A stretch of 16,112 nucleotides of DNA from a bacterium (GTDB lineage Bacteria; Spirochaetota; UBA4802; UBA5550): assembly GCA_024224995.1 (NCBI GenBank), contig JAAENB010000296.1:1-16112 (forward strand), given 5' to 3'. The notes below the pieces were generated by a model. The model was not told where the DNA came from. It made no database searches and saw only the letters and a list, made by a program, of their open reading frames with translations. Of the stretch, positions 5,972 through 13,986 are shown piece after piece; within the stretch, counting starts at the first letter, position 1; each line of letters starts with the position of its first letter. The translations under genes and the position numbers were made by a program.

Positions 5972-8572
5972 TTATGCTCCCCCGGAAAGGATCTTTTTTA
6001 AGCGAAGGGCCTGTGCATCAGAATCATCAATAAGCAGCCCCTGCTGAAGCAGTTTCCCTGCTTTAGTCTCATCATTCATAATACGATAGATATCGGCAAG
6101 ATTAAAGAGGTTTTTGGTAAATGTCCTGTCCCTGAGGCAGCAGCGTTCTCCATAGTCAGCAGCCTTTTCGAATTCCTTTGCCATTTTCCCGGTATAGGAA
6201 GCGAGATACAGAAGTTCCACATCTCCCTGGGCAAATTCACAGTACTGCTCTGCCACATCAAAAGCAGCTTTATATTTTTTATCCCTGGCGTATAATTTAA
6301 CCACCTCTTTCAGCACCCGGGGATTGTTCCCGCTTTTCCCTTTTGCTGTTTTAAGTGACGATAATGCCTGGTTTTTCTTTCCCTGTTTAAAAAGATCATC
6401 AGCGTTTTTTATCAGCTCCTGTATCTCCGAAGGCAGCTCATGCTCCGGTAAAAAACTTGCCGGGTTTACGGATGCCCCGGGATTAAACGATATACTCAAG
6501 ATTGAATAATCATCAATTAATGTTCCCGATTCAAGGATACTGGCTGTAATCCTGTCGACACTTCCTTCTCCCTGCTGAACATGCTTCAGGAAAAAGTTTT
6601 CATCTCTGTTTATTGTCCGGTTTCCACCCGCATCAACTTCCAGCTGAATATCATCACGCCCGTCGGAGCCCAGGATAATAATGTCGCCTGCCTGAAATTG
6701 GCAGGTTTTTACTTCCAGGTTGTCGAAATTCATATTCAGGCCAATTTTATGCACTTCCAGTTCCTGTTCAATAAATTCGGCTGTGCCGTCATGGTAACGA
6801 ACCATCCAGGGGTGTTCCGCGTTGATATAATACATAAACCCTGTTTCTTCATCAATGAGCCCCATTGTTAAGGAGGCGATCATTGAACCCTCAAAAGTAA
6901 TAAAAACGTTCTGAAGATCCAGGAAGCAGTCCTCCAGCCATTGTTCGGGAAACCGCATCCGGTAACTTTCAATGGCGCGCGTACGGTTTATAAAGGCATT
7001 ATAGAGAACCCCGGTTACGATTGCTCCTCCCGCTCCCTGTATCGATTTTCCCATGGCATCACTATTAATAAAGGCAATATAGTTCCTGTTTCGCAGTTCC
7101 AGGTTGGTGGCAATATTCAAATCACCGCCAATATCCACATTCTTTCCCTGGTATACAAAATTCTTATTCTGCTTTGTTATTTCTTTTACTTTAAAACTAT
7201 CACTAACAACGTCATTCTTTCCCAGGGGTTTCATTAACAGGGAGGTAAGATAATAGTCTCCATCCTGCTGGTTTTTCAACGCCCGTATATCGTCAAGGCT
7301 CTGTTTTAATTCATCGGTCCGCTCTCTTACTTTTTTATCCAGGTTTACGTTCAAATCTTCCGCTTCTTTATGGACCGCTACAAAACGGTTGGCCAGGATT
7401 CCGGCAATACCAATGGTATAAACAAAAAGTCCGTACTTTGAAAGCGCAATACCGGTATGCAGGAACATGGAATCAAGAATATCAAATACCGTAGTAAAGG
7501 CCATTACCACGACTCCGGGTAAAAGATAAAAGGAGTCCCGAACCCGCTTTACCAGGGCCTTAACTACAAGATAAATAAGAAATACGAGAGAGACAAATCC
7601 CGAAATCTGCCACCCAATGAGAATATATTCCGTTATAACCAGGGGAACAAATGGGATAGCCCCAATCAGCAGCCCGGAAAATATTACAAATCCTCTGGCA
7701 ATAATTGTTACCCGGTTAAAGAATAATTTTTCCAGGAAAAGAAGCATAAAAGGAAAGATCGTAAAGAGAACACAATATTCAATACGCAGGATTATATCGG
7801 TCCGGGTAAGGAAATCAACTACCGGGTTTGGATCAAAATAGGTAAAAATCTCGAATACCAGGTTTGTCCTGGTAAAAAAATAGCCGCAAACAGCCATGCC
7901 GAACAAGCCGAAATAAAGGTTATACTGGTCCCGGCGGCGCAGCAGGAACAATAAAATATGATAAAATGCCACAAAGAGATATATGCTAATGAGCATAAAC
8001 ACAGCCATTTCGGAATTTTTTGCCTGTAATGTTTCATACTCGTCAATTTGATAGCCCGAATGATACAGGCCAAAGCGCCAGAATTGAGGATTCCCTGCCA
8101 TGCGGAAAAATAACCAGTTCCCTCCTTCTTTTAATGCCGATGACGGAATGCTTATGATCGAGCCCCGTACTGCCCTGTTAACGGCAATCTCTCCATTGTC
8201 CTTTACGAAAAACTGGTCTTTTACAAGCCGGTCATTAACATACAGCTGCCATGCTTCTCCTACGGCACCCACCTTCAGCCCGATCGATTTTACGGAATTA
8301 AGGGTTTCACTGTCTATTCTAAAATGCGTAGCAGCAGTATAAACAGCCCGGTCCCGTTCCTGTCCCGGGAAGACCTTGCGGATGCGCAGCGGAAGCCCGT
8401 GCTTTTTGATCCAGAGTGAAGTCTTTTCACGGTCTCCTTCAATCCAGCTCTTTTCAAACCCTTTACGGACCCACCAGGTATTGGTATCCAGGTTGATTGG
8501 TTCCATCGCGAACAGGGAAGGAACAACGAGCAATGATAAAACATAACATAAAGCAAATATTCTAATTTTCAT
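5972..8572 (-). CDS. 7TMR-DISM receptor fused to SpoIIE-type PP2C phosphatase and TPR repeats
   Basis: An 866-aa transmembrane phosphatase. Order of parts: signal peptide (1-22, ending SLFAM), an extracytoplasmic beta-rich domain like 7TMR-DISM sensor domains (about 25-185), seven hydrophobic helices (about 190-400), a coiled coil (400-440), a PP2C/SpoIIE domain (about 465-700) and TPR-like helical repeats (about 711-866). The metal ligands are present though the motifs are divergent: D484 in IGGDLNIA, D505 in NSDAMGKSIQGAGG, D637 in GSDGRDD and D687/D688 in IDDYSIL. The second aspartate of the usual GGDxxD is isoleucine. This architecture is familiar from spirochaetes. It probably senses an external ligand and dephosphorylates a regulatory protein held by the TPR part. 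The ribosome site is weak (GGGGAAAG lies too far upstream), but the signal peptide supports this ATG. It is divergent from the kinase operon. Confidence 0.93.
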   Translation of the reverse strand: MKIRIFALCYVLSLLVVPSLFAMEPINLDTNTWWVRKGFEKSWIEGDREKTSLWIKKHGLPLRIRKVFPGQERDRAVYTAATHFRIDSETLNSVKSIGLKVGAVGEAWQLYVNDRLVKDQFFVKDNGEIAVNRAVRGSIISIPSSALKEGGNWLFFRMAGNPQFWRFGLYHSGYQIDEYETLQAKNSEMAVFMLISIYLFVAFYHILLFLLRRRDQYNLYFGLFGMAVCGYFFTRTNLVFEIFTYFDPNPVVDFLTRTDIILRIEYCVLFTIFPFMLLFLEKLFFNRVTIIARGFVIFSGLLIGAIPFVPLVITEYILIGWQISGFVSLVFLIYLVVKALVKRVRDSFYLLPGVVVMAFTTVFDILDSMFLHTGIALSKYGLFVYTIGIAGILANRFVAVHKEAEDLNVNLDKKVRERTDELKQSLDDIRALKNQQDGDYYLTSLLMKPLGKNDVVSDSFKVKEITKQNKNFVYQGKNVDIGGDLNIATNLELRNRNYIAFINSDAMGKSIQGAGGAIVTGVLYNAFINRTRAIESYRMRFPEQWLEDCFLDLQNVFITFEGSMIASLTMGLIDEETGFMYYINAEHPWMVRYHDGTAEFIEQELEVHKIGLNMNFDNLEVKTCQFQAGDIIILGSDGRDDIQLEVDAGGNRTINRDENFFLKHVQQGEGSVDRITASILESGTLIDDYSILSISFNPGASVNPASFLPEHELPSEIQELIKNADDLFKQGKKNQALSSLKTAKGKSGNNPRVLKEVVKLYARDKKYKAAFDVAEQYCEFAQGDVELLYLASYTGKMAKEFEKAADYGERCCLRDRTFTKNLFNLADIYRIMNDETKAGKLLQQGLLIDDSDAQALRLKKILSGGA

Positions 8573-8628
8573 GATCTTTTAAATTCTTTCCCCTGACTAC
8601 GCTCATTCAGAGCACTAAATACGGCTAA

Positions 8629-8655
8629 GTATTAATTGAATAGCAATGGAGTCAA
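8629..8655 (-). promoter_or_regulatory. Candidate promoter for the 7TM phosphatase
   Basis: On the minus strand TTGACT (8655-8650) precedes TAATAC (8634-8629) with a short 15-bp spacer; other -10 choices at 17-18 bp spacing are poorer matches. It would give a leader of about 50 bases. It lies in the 188-bp region shared with the divergent kinase operon. Confidence 0.4.
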
Positions 8656-8697
8656 GCAATAATAATAAAAGCTTCAACCGTATTGGCCGGTATTTTC

Positions 8698-8726
8698 TTG
8701 ACAAATGATTTCATTTGCCGTATACT
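8698..8726 (+). promoter_or_regulatory. Near-consensus sigma-70 promoter of the kinase operon
   Basis: A perfect TTGACA (8698-8703) and TATACT (8721-8726) stand 17 bp apart. Transcription should start near 8733, about 28 bases before the GTG at 8761. This is the strongest promoter in the window and is expected to drive the five-gene run to 14976, where gaps between genes are only 15-44 bp. Confidence 0.8.
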
Positions 8727-8760
8727 TTTGTTAGAGAACGACTAAGATGGAGAGAACTAC

Positions 8761-9192
8761 GTGAGAAAGCTGAAACCCATATTAATGGTAGAAGACAACA
8801 CCTGTGATCAACAATTAACTCTTGAAGCTCTTAAAAAAAACAACGTTAGCAACCCCGTAGATATTGTCAATGACGGAGCAGAAGCTCTGGATTATCTGCA
8901 CAAACGGGGAAATTTTTCCGACCGGACCACAGGAGACCCGGCGGTTGTTCTGCTGGATATTCAAATGCCTAATATTGACGGCTTTGAAGTTCTCAGACAA
9001 ACCAAAAAAAACGCCCTTCTTAAAACAATACCTATTGTTATACTTTCCTCTTCCCAGGAAGAGCACGATATCGCAAAAAGCTATGAACTGGGAGCAAATG
9101 CCTACGTAGTCAAACCAGTAAACTATGACGATTTCTCCAGCGTTCTTACGATCTTAGGTATATTCTGGACAAAACTGAACGAAGCACCCTGA
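8761..9192 (+). CDS. Single-domain response regulator (Rcp1/CheY-like)
   Basis: A 143-aa receiver with no output domain. Acidic pocket E11/D12, phosphoacceptor D66 (VVLLDIQMP), S96 in the switch position (ILSSS) and K118 (VVKPV) are all in place. The long loop between helix 2 and strand 3 (LHKRGNFSDRTTGDP) is typical of Rcp1-type receivers that partner with phytochrome-like or PAS histidine kinases. The start is GTG at 8761 with GGAGAG 6 bases upstream. It is the first gene of the operon and is followed by the MASE1 kinase, its most likely phosphodonor. A close paralogue of equal length lies directly after that kinase, so the kinase is bracketed by two receivers. It probably signals by protein contact or acts as a phosphate sink. 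Confidence 0.93.
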   Translation: MRKLKPILMVEDNTCDQQLTLEALKKNNVSNPVDIVNDGAEALDYLHKRGNFSDRTTGDPAVVLLDIQMPNIDGFEVLRQTKKNALLKTIPIVILSSSQEEHDIAKSYELGANAYVVKPVNYDDFSSVLTILGIFWTKLNEAP

Positions 9193-9199
9193 GAGGAGA

Positions 9200-9240
9200 G
9201 GTGATCGGTGGCCCGAAGGGCCGGGTTATCGGTGATCGGT
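9200..9240. repeat. Short direct repeat flanking a palindrome at the kinase start
   Basis: GGTGATCGGT occurs at 9200-9209 and again at 9231-9240, with GGCCCGAAGGGCC (a palindrome) and CGGGTTATC between. The sequence CGAAGGGCCGGGT is shared with the intergenic repeat at 289-301. The repeat overlaps the possible GTG start of the kinase, so it may have been inserted between the two genes and supplied the first codons. Confidence 0.6.
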
Positions 9241-11862
9241 AACACGTATAAAAATGGGAGAATGGTGGTGGAAGGATCTCAACAAAAATATTTATTAAAG
9301 CCATTTTTTAACCCGTTTATTGAAATTATTATTCTTGCGGTTCTGTATGCCGGCAGTGCCAGGGTCTGCCAGTTCCTGGCAATTCCTCCGGGTAATATTA
9401 CCCCGGTCTGGCTTCCTTCCGGCATCATTCTTTCGGCTGTTCTGCTCAGAGGATACCGCCTCTGGCCCGGTATCTGGCTTGGAGCTTTTGCCGGAAACGT
9501 GTGGGCCTATCTCGACTTTGAGACCTTTTCAAACCTGGGGGCTGCTCTCTTCTCAGGTACCGCTAATGGATTTGGTGATACCATATGCGCTTTATCCGCT
9601 GCCTTTCTTATTAAAAAAACAACAAAAACCAGGGTTCCCTTTTCCCGGTTCCGGCATACTATTTACTTTATTCTATTCGGCGCAATCATGGGGCCCTTTA
9701 TTAGTGCTCTTTTTGGTGTCACTTCCCTGCACTGGTCCGGAATTATCTCCGGGGAAAAATACCTGTCCGGCTTCATCACCTGGTGGGTGGGAGATGGTGT
9801 GGGTGTGCTTATTCTTACCCCGCTTATTGTCCTCGGGGCCTTAAAAAAGGAAGATACCTTTTCGGAGCAAGCAAAAAACCTCACGGAAAAAATACTATTC
9901 TGGATTCTTCTTTTAATCTTTTCAGTGCTCAGCCTCAGTCTTTCAGGTCTATACCTTGGACATATGAATATCGCCCTGTTTTTTCTTATTCCCGTAATTC
10001 TGTGGGGAATTATCAGGTTCAGCCAGAGAACCGCTGTCACGGTCATCTTTGTTATTGCGCTAATTGCCGTAATAACTACTGCTTCAGGTTTTAGCGTCTT
10101 TACAGTCGGTGATGACTTCAACCATACTCTTGTGGAAATACAGCTATTTCTTGCTGTACTGTCAACCGGTACATTGCTCCTCACCGGAACATTTTATGAA
10201 CGTGACGCAGCAATGCATGCCTTAATAAAAAATGAAACCGAATTGCAGCAGTATCGCTCCGATCTTGAAGATATGGTAGAAAAACGGACTGCTGAGCTCG
10301 TAAAAAGTAATGATCACTGTGTACTGGAGGCGGCCAAACGGGAACTGGCAGAAGAGATCCTTCAAGCCGGGGAGCAGCAATACCGGGAACTTTTTAATAA
10401 CATCCACAATGGTGTTGCAATCTATGAGCCTATTGACGACTGCCGGGATTTTATTATTAGAAATATCAACAAAGCCGGCGAAAAGATCTCCAGAGTTAAG
10501 GGCGCCGACATAATAGGAAAAAGCATTCTTGAAGTTTTTCCCGGCGTAAAAGACCTGGGGCTTTTTGACATCCTGGCTGCCGTAAGCAAAACCGGGATTC
10601 CTCAGGATCTCCCGGCTTCACCGTATAAAGACGGCAGGCTCTCTCAATGGGTTAATAACTTTGTTTACCGGATCCCCTCCGGTGAAGTGGTTGCCGTTTA
10701 TGAAGATGTCACCAGGAGAAAACTTACGGAGGAAGCTCTTCGGGAAAGCGGGGAATTCAACCGGAGAATAATCGAAAGCAGCAGTGACTGTATCAAAGTT
10801 ATCGACCGGGACGGCTACCTTCTCTTTATGACCAGGATTGGCCAGCAGCTCATGGAGATACAGGATATCAAAAAATACCTGAATAAATCATGGATTAATT
10901 TCTGGAAAAACAGCGGACAGGATGCCGCACGGGCGGCTGTTATAAAAGCCGCCGGGGGTAAGATGGAAACATTCCGGGCATTCTCTCCCACAGAGACGGG
11001 CAAGCCAAAATGGTGGGATGTTACGGTCTCTCCAATTGTTGAGGAAGAAGGGACAATCGACCGTCTGCTGGTTATGGCGAAAGACATCACTATCCGGAAA
11101 GAAGCAGAAGAAAACATTATACATTTAAACACCCAGCTGGAGCTGCGCGTTAAAGAGCGGACCGCCCAGCTGGAAGAGGCCATTAATGAACTGGAAAGCT
11201 TTGCCTACTCGGTCTCTCATGACCTTCGGGCTCCTCTGAGGCATATTGATGGTTTTATTTCCCTGCTCCAAAAAAAATCCCGGGAAGATTTTGACATAAA
11301 AAGCAAACGCTATGTTGCCATTATTGCAGAATCAGCAAAAAAAATGGACTCGCTCATTAGTGATCTGCTCATGTTTTCCCGGATAAGCCGCAATGAGATG
11401 AAAAAACGCCCGGTGAATATAAACACTATTATCAACGAAATATTAAACGATTATAATGCGGAATTAAAAGACCGCGGAGTTCAATGGAATATTACAAAAC
11501 TGCCCATTGTTCTGGGCGATCGAAGCATGCTGCGGCTTGTTATGGAAAACCTGATCAGTAATTCTTTAAAATTTACCCGGAATGAGCCTGCTGCCGTAAT
11601 CGATATTGGTTTTATAGAAGAAGACGCGCATAAAGAAGCAACAATTTTTATCCGGGATAATGGGGTGGGATTCAATATGGACTATGCCCAAAAACTGTTC
11701 GGTGTTTTCCAGCGCCTGCACAGCGATCATGATTTTGAAGGCACCGGTATTGGCCTCGCTACGGTAGAACGTATTATCCGGAAACACGGCGGGTATATCC
11801 GTGCTGAGGGAGAAGAGGGTCATGGCGCGACATTTTATTTTTCCTTGCTAAAAGCAGAATAA
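9208..11862 (+). CDS. MASE1 membrane sensor histidine kinase with two PAS domains
   Basis: An 884-aa sensor kinase (numbered from GTG 9208). Parts in order: MASE1 multi-helix membrane sensor (about 28-333, with PGNITPVWLPSGI and WWVGDGVGVLILTPL motifs), coiled coil (338-390), PAS domain (390-505), second PAS domain (515-635), HisKA with the phosphorylated H671 in SYSVSHDLRAPLRH-type context (actual SVSHDLRAPLRH), and HATPase with the N box (MENLISNSLKF), DNGVGF (D817) and GTGIG (845-849). The kinase core resembles phytochrome-type kinases that signal to Rcp1-like receivers, and two such receivers flank it. No DNA-binding or receiver domain is attached. The start is uncertain: GTG 9208 has AGAGG 6 bases upstream but its first 18 residues come from a repeat; GTG 9268 with GGGAG 7 bases upstream, or ATG 9262, would begin nearer the first helix. 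Confidence 0.93.
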   Translation: MARRAGLSVIGNTYKNGRMVVEGSQQKYLLKPFFNPFIEIIILAVLYAGSARVCQFLAIPPGNITPVWLPSGIILSAVLLRGYRLWPGIWLGAFAGNVWAYLDFETFSNLGAALFSGTANGFGDTICALSAAFLIKKTTKTRVPFSRFRHTIYFILFGAIMGPFISALFGVTSLHWSGIISGEKYLSGFITWWVGDGVGVLILTPLIVLGALKKEDTFSEQAKNLTEKILFWILLLIFSVLSLSLSGLYLGHMNIALFFLIPVILWGIIRFSQRTAVTVIFVIALIAVITTASGFSVFTVGDDFNHTLVEIQLFLAVLSTGTLLLTGTFYERDAAMHALIKNETELQQYRSDLEDMVEKRTAELVKSNDHCVLEAAKRELAEEILQAGEQQYRELFNNIHNGVAIYEPIDDCRDFIIRNINKAGEKISRVKGADIIGKSILEVFPGVKDLGLFDILAAVSKTGIPQDLPASPYKDGRLSQWVNNFVYRIPSGEVVAVYEDVTRRKLTEEALRESGEFNRRIIESSSDCIKVIDRDGYLLFMTRIGQQLMEIQDIKKYLNKSWINFWKNSGQDAARAAVIKAAGGKMETFRAFSPTETGKPKWWDVTVSPIVEEEGTIDRLLVMAKDITIRKEAEENIIHLNTQLELRVKERTAQLEEAINELESFAYSVSHDLRAPLRHIDGFISLLQKKSREDFDIKSKRYVAIIAESAKKMDSLISDLLMFSRISRNEMKKRPVNINTIINEILNDYNAELKDRGVQWNITKLPIVLGDRSMLRLVMENLISNSLKFTRNEPAAVIDIGFIEEDAHKEATIFIRDNGVGFNMDYAQKLFGVFQRLHSDHDFEGTGIGLATVERIIRKHGGYIRAEGEEGHGATFYFSLLKAE

Positions 11863-11886
11863 TAAATAGTATTTCGGAGGGTACGA

Positions 11887-12318
11887 ATGAACCGGGAAAG
11901 ACCAATCTTACTTGTTGAAGATGATGCCAATGACAGGGAATTAATTATTGAATCACTCAAAGAGAAACAACTCAGCTCTCCTCTTGACGTGGTTTGCGAT
12001 GGTGAAGAAGCTCTCGACTACCTCAATAAAAGCGGTTCTTTCATCAATCGCGATTCGGAAAACCCGGCTGTTGTTTTGCTCGATATCAAAATGCCCAAAG
12101 TAGACGGGTTCGAAGTTCTGGAAAAAATAAGAAAAAATGATTCTTTGAAACTGGTTCCTGTTGTTATCTTAACGTCTTCCCGGGAATACCAGGATATTAT
12201 TAGAAGCTATAACCTGGGGGCTAACGCGTATGTGGCAAAACCGGTTAAATTTGATGATTTTTTTAGAGTTGTTACTGAACTGGGAATATTCTGGACTACG
12301 ATGAATATAGCTCCGTAA
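11887..12318 (+). CDS. Second single-domain response regulator (Rcp1/CheY-like)
   Basis: A 143-aa receiver, a paralogue of the operon's first gene with the same length and the same landmark positions: E11/D12, D66 (VVLLDIKMP), T96 (ILTSS) and K118 (VAKPV), ending GIFWTTMNIAP where the other ends GIFWTKLNEAP. It lacks an output domain. The ATG at 11887 has GGAGG 6 bases upstream, one of the best ribosome sites in the window, and lies 24 bp after the MASE1 kinase. Differences from the paralogue cluster in the surface helices and in S96 versus T96, which could give different partners or phosphate lifetimes. It may pass phosphate between the upstream kinase and the hybrid kinase that follows 37 bp downstream. 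Confidence 0.93.
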   Translation: MNRERPILLVEDDANDRELIIESLKEKQLSSPLDVVCDGEEALDYLNKSGSFINRDSENPAVVLLDIKMPKVDGFEVLEKIRKNDSLKLVPVVILTSSREYQDIIRSYNLGANAYVAKPVKFDDFFRVVTELGIFWTTMNIAP

Positions 12319-12355
12319 ACATCACCCGGTCCATGCAAGAGGTTTATACAAAAGT

Positions 12356-13942
12356 ATGAAAGAAAATATCAAAATCCTGTATCTTGAAGATGATACATAT
12401 GATTATGAACTGGTACGCGCGACCCTTGATGATTCCGGGTTATTGACCGAGATTATTCATGTCGATACTCAAAAGTCCTTTGAGCGCCTGCTGGAAGAAC
12501 AGGATTTCGACCTGGTACTGTCCGATTATAATCTTCCGGGTTTTGACGGTTTAAAAGCTCTGGACATGGTCTGTACGATCCAACCCCAGACTCCCTTTAT
12601 TTTTCTATCGGGAGTTATGGGTGAAGACCTGGCTGTTGATTCTCTTAGACAGGGCGCTGCCGATTACGTGATGAAACAGCACATGGAACGCCTTGCTCCT
12701 GCTATTCGGCGGGCCATCCACGCGACTATAGAAAGAAAAAAGCGTAAAGATGCCGAAAAAGAACTTCAGCTGAAAAATGAACAATTACAGGTAACCATTG
12801 AAGAACTGGAAGCCATAAACGACGAATTTCTAACACAAAATGAAGAACTCATTGCTTCAAGGAATGAGCTTAATAAAAAAAAGGAACAAATTAAGACATC
12901 TCTCATTGAAAAAGAATCTCTTATTAAAGAAATTCACCACCGCGTGAAAAATAACATGCAGATTATATCCAGCCTGCTCGATCTTCAAGCCGAGAATATT
13001 ACGAATGAAAATGACCGTGAACCCTTTATAGACAGCCAGAACAGGGTCCGTGCTATGGCCCTGGTCCATGAGAGACTGTATCACTCCCCGGATCTTTCCA
13101 GTATTGATTTTAACGATTATATTTCCGGTTTGATACGTGAATATACCAACACGCTGGGCAGGTCCGCTGAAACGATCTCCATTATAATCCGGGTTGAAAA
13201 TATATATCTTAATATCGACTATGCCATTCCCTGCGCCCTTATTATTAACGAACTTCTTACGAATGCCTACAAACACGCTTTTCCCGGGAAAACAGAGGGT
13301 GAAATTACAATTGATTTTAACCGGGAAAGCGATTCCCGGTATGTTCTAACAGTCAGTGATAACGGCGCCGGGCTGCCGGATAATTTTGATTATAAAAACT
13401 CCAAAACACTGGGGCTTAAACTTGTTTACGCCTTAATAAACCAGCTCAAAGGTTCGGTAAGTATCAAATCCGAAAACGGGGCTTCATTTTCTATCGTCTT
13501 TGGGACCGGCAAGACAGTCCCCTCCTCTGCTTCCTCTTCCAATATTCACGATTTTTCAAAAGCCCCCGCCCCTGTTTCAATACTCATTGTTGAAGATGAA
13601 CGGATTACGGCTATGCACCTGAAAAAAACAATCGAATCCGCCGGGTTCCGGGTCACAGACATTGCGGCCTCATCCGCTGAAGTTTTTAAATCCCTGGAAA
13701 AAGAAACCCCCAATATTATTCTCATGGATATTATTCTTGAAGACAACTCCGACGGCATTGAAATTGCCGAACAGATCACCCCCAAATACAATATTCCCAT
13801 TATCTTCTCTACGGCGAATTCCGACAAACAAATCTTTGAACGCGCTATGAAAATCAGCCCTGCCGGGTATATACGAAAACCCATTGACAAGACGAAACTG
13901 TTGTACGCGATTAAGCACGCAGTGAATTTGTTAACTGAGTAA
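12356..13942 (+). CDS. Hybrid histidine kinase: REC - HisKA_2 - HATPase - REC
   Basis: A 528-aa cytosolic protein without membrane segments. An N-terminal receiver (about 5-120) has D12/D13 and phosphoacceptor D57 (LVLSDYNLPGFDG). A long coiled coil (about 125-185) follows. The HisKA_2 dimerisation domain has EIHHRVKNNMQIISSLLDLQ, with the likely phosphorylated histidine at 194/195. The ATPase domain shows the N box (IINELLTNAYKHAF) and DNGAGLP. After a serine-rich linker (SSASSSNIHDFSKAP) comes a second receiver (about 405-525) with D458 (ILMDIILEDNSDG) and KP near the end. The input must arrive as phosphate on the first receiver or by protein contact, since there is no other sensor domain. 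AGAGG lies 13 bases before the ATG, a rather distant ribosome site. The C-terminal receiver is of the type seen in stand-alone regulators after HisKA_2 kinases. Confidence 0.92.
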   Translation: MKENIKILYLEDDTYDYELVRATLDDSGLLTEIIHVDTQKSFERLLEEQDFDLVLSDYNLPGFDGLKALDMVCTIQPQTPFIFLSGVMGEDLAVDSLRQGAADYVMKQHMERLAPAIRRAIHATIERKKRKDAEKELQLKNEQLQVTIEELEAINDEFLTQNEELIASRNELNKKKEQIKTSLIEKESLIKEIHHRVKNNMQIISSLLDLQAENITNENDREPFIDSQNRVRAMALVHERLYHSPDLSSIDFNDYISGLIREYTNTLGRSAETISIIIRVENIYLNIDYAIPCALIINELLTNAYKHAFPGKTEGEITIDFNRESDSRYVLTVSDNGAGLPDNFDYKNSKTLGLKLVYALINQLKGSVSIKSENGASFSIVFGTGKTVPSSASSSNIHDFSKAPAPVSILIVEDERITAMHLKKTIESAGFRVTDIAASSAEVFKSLEKETPNIILMDIILEDNSDGIEIAEQITPKYNIPIIFSTANSDKQIFERAMKISPAGYIRKPIDKTKLLYAIKHAVNLLTE

Positions 13943-13986
13943 TTATGATTTGACAGAATCCCCGGAAAAATAAAATAGTCTCCTTC

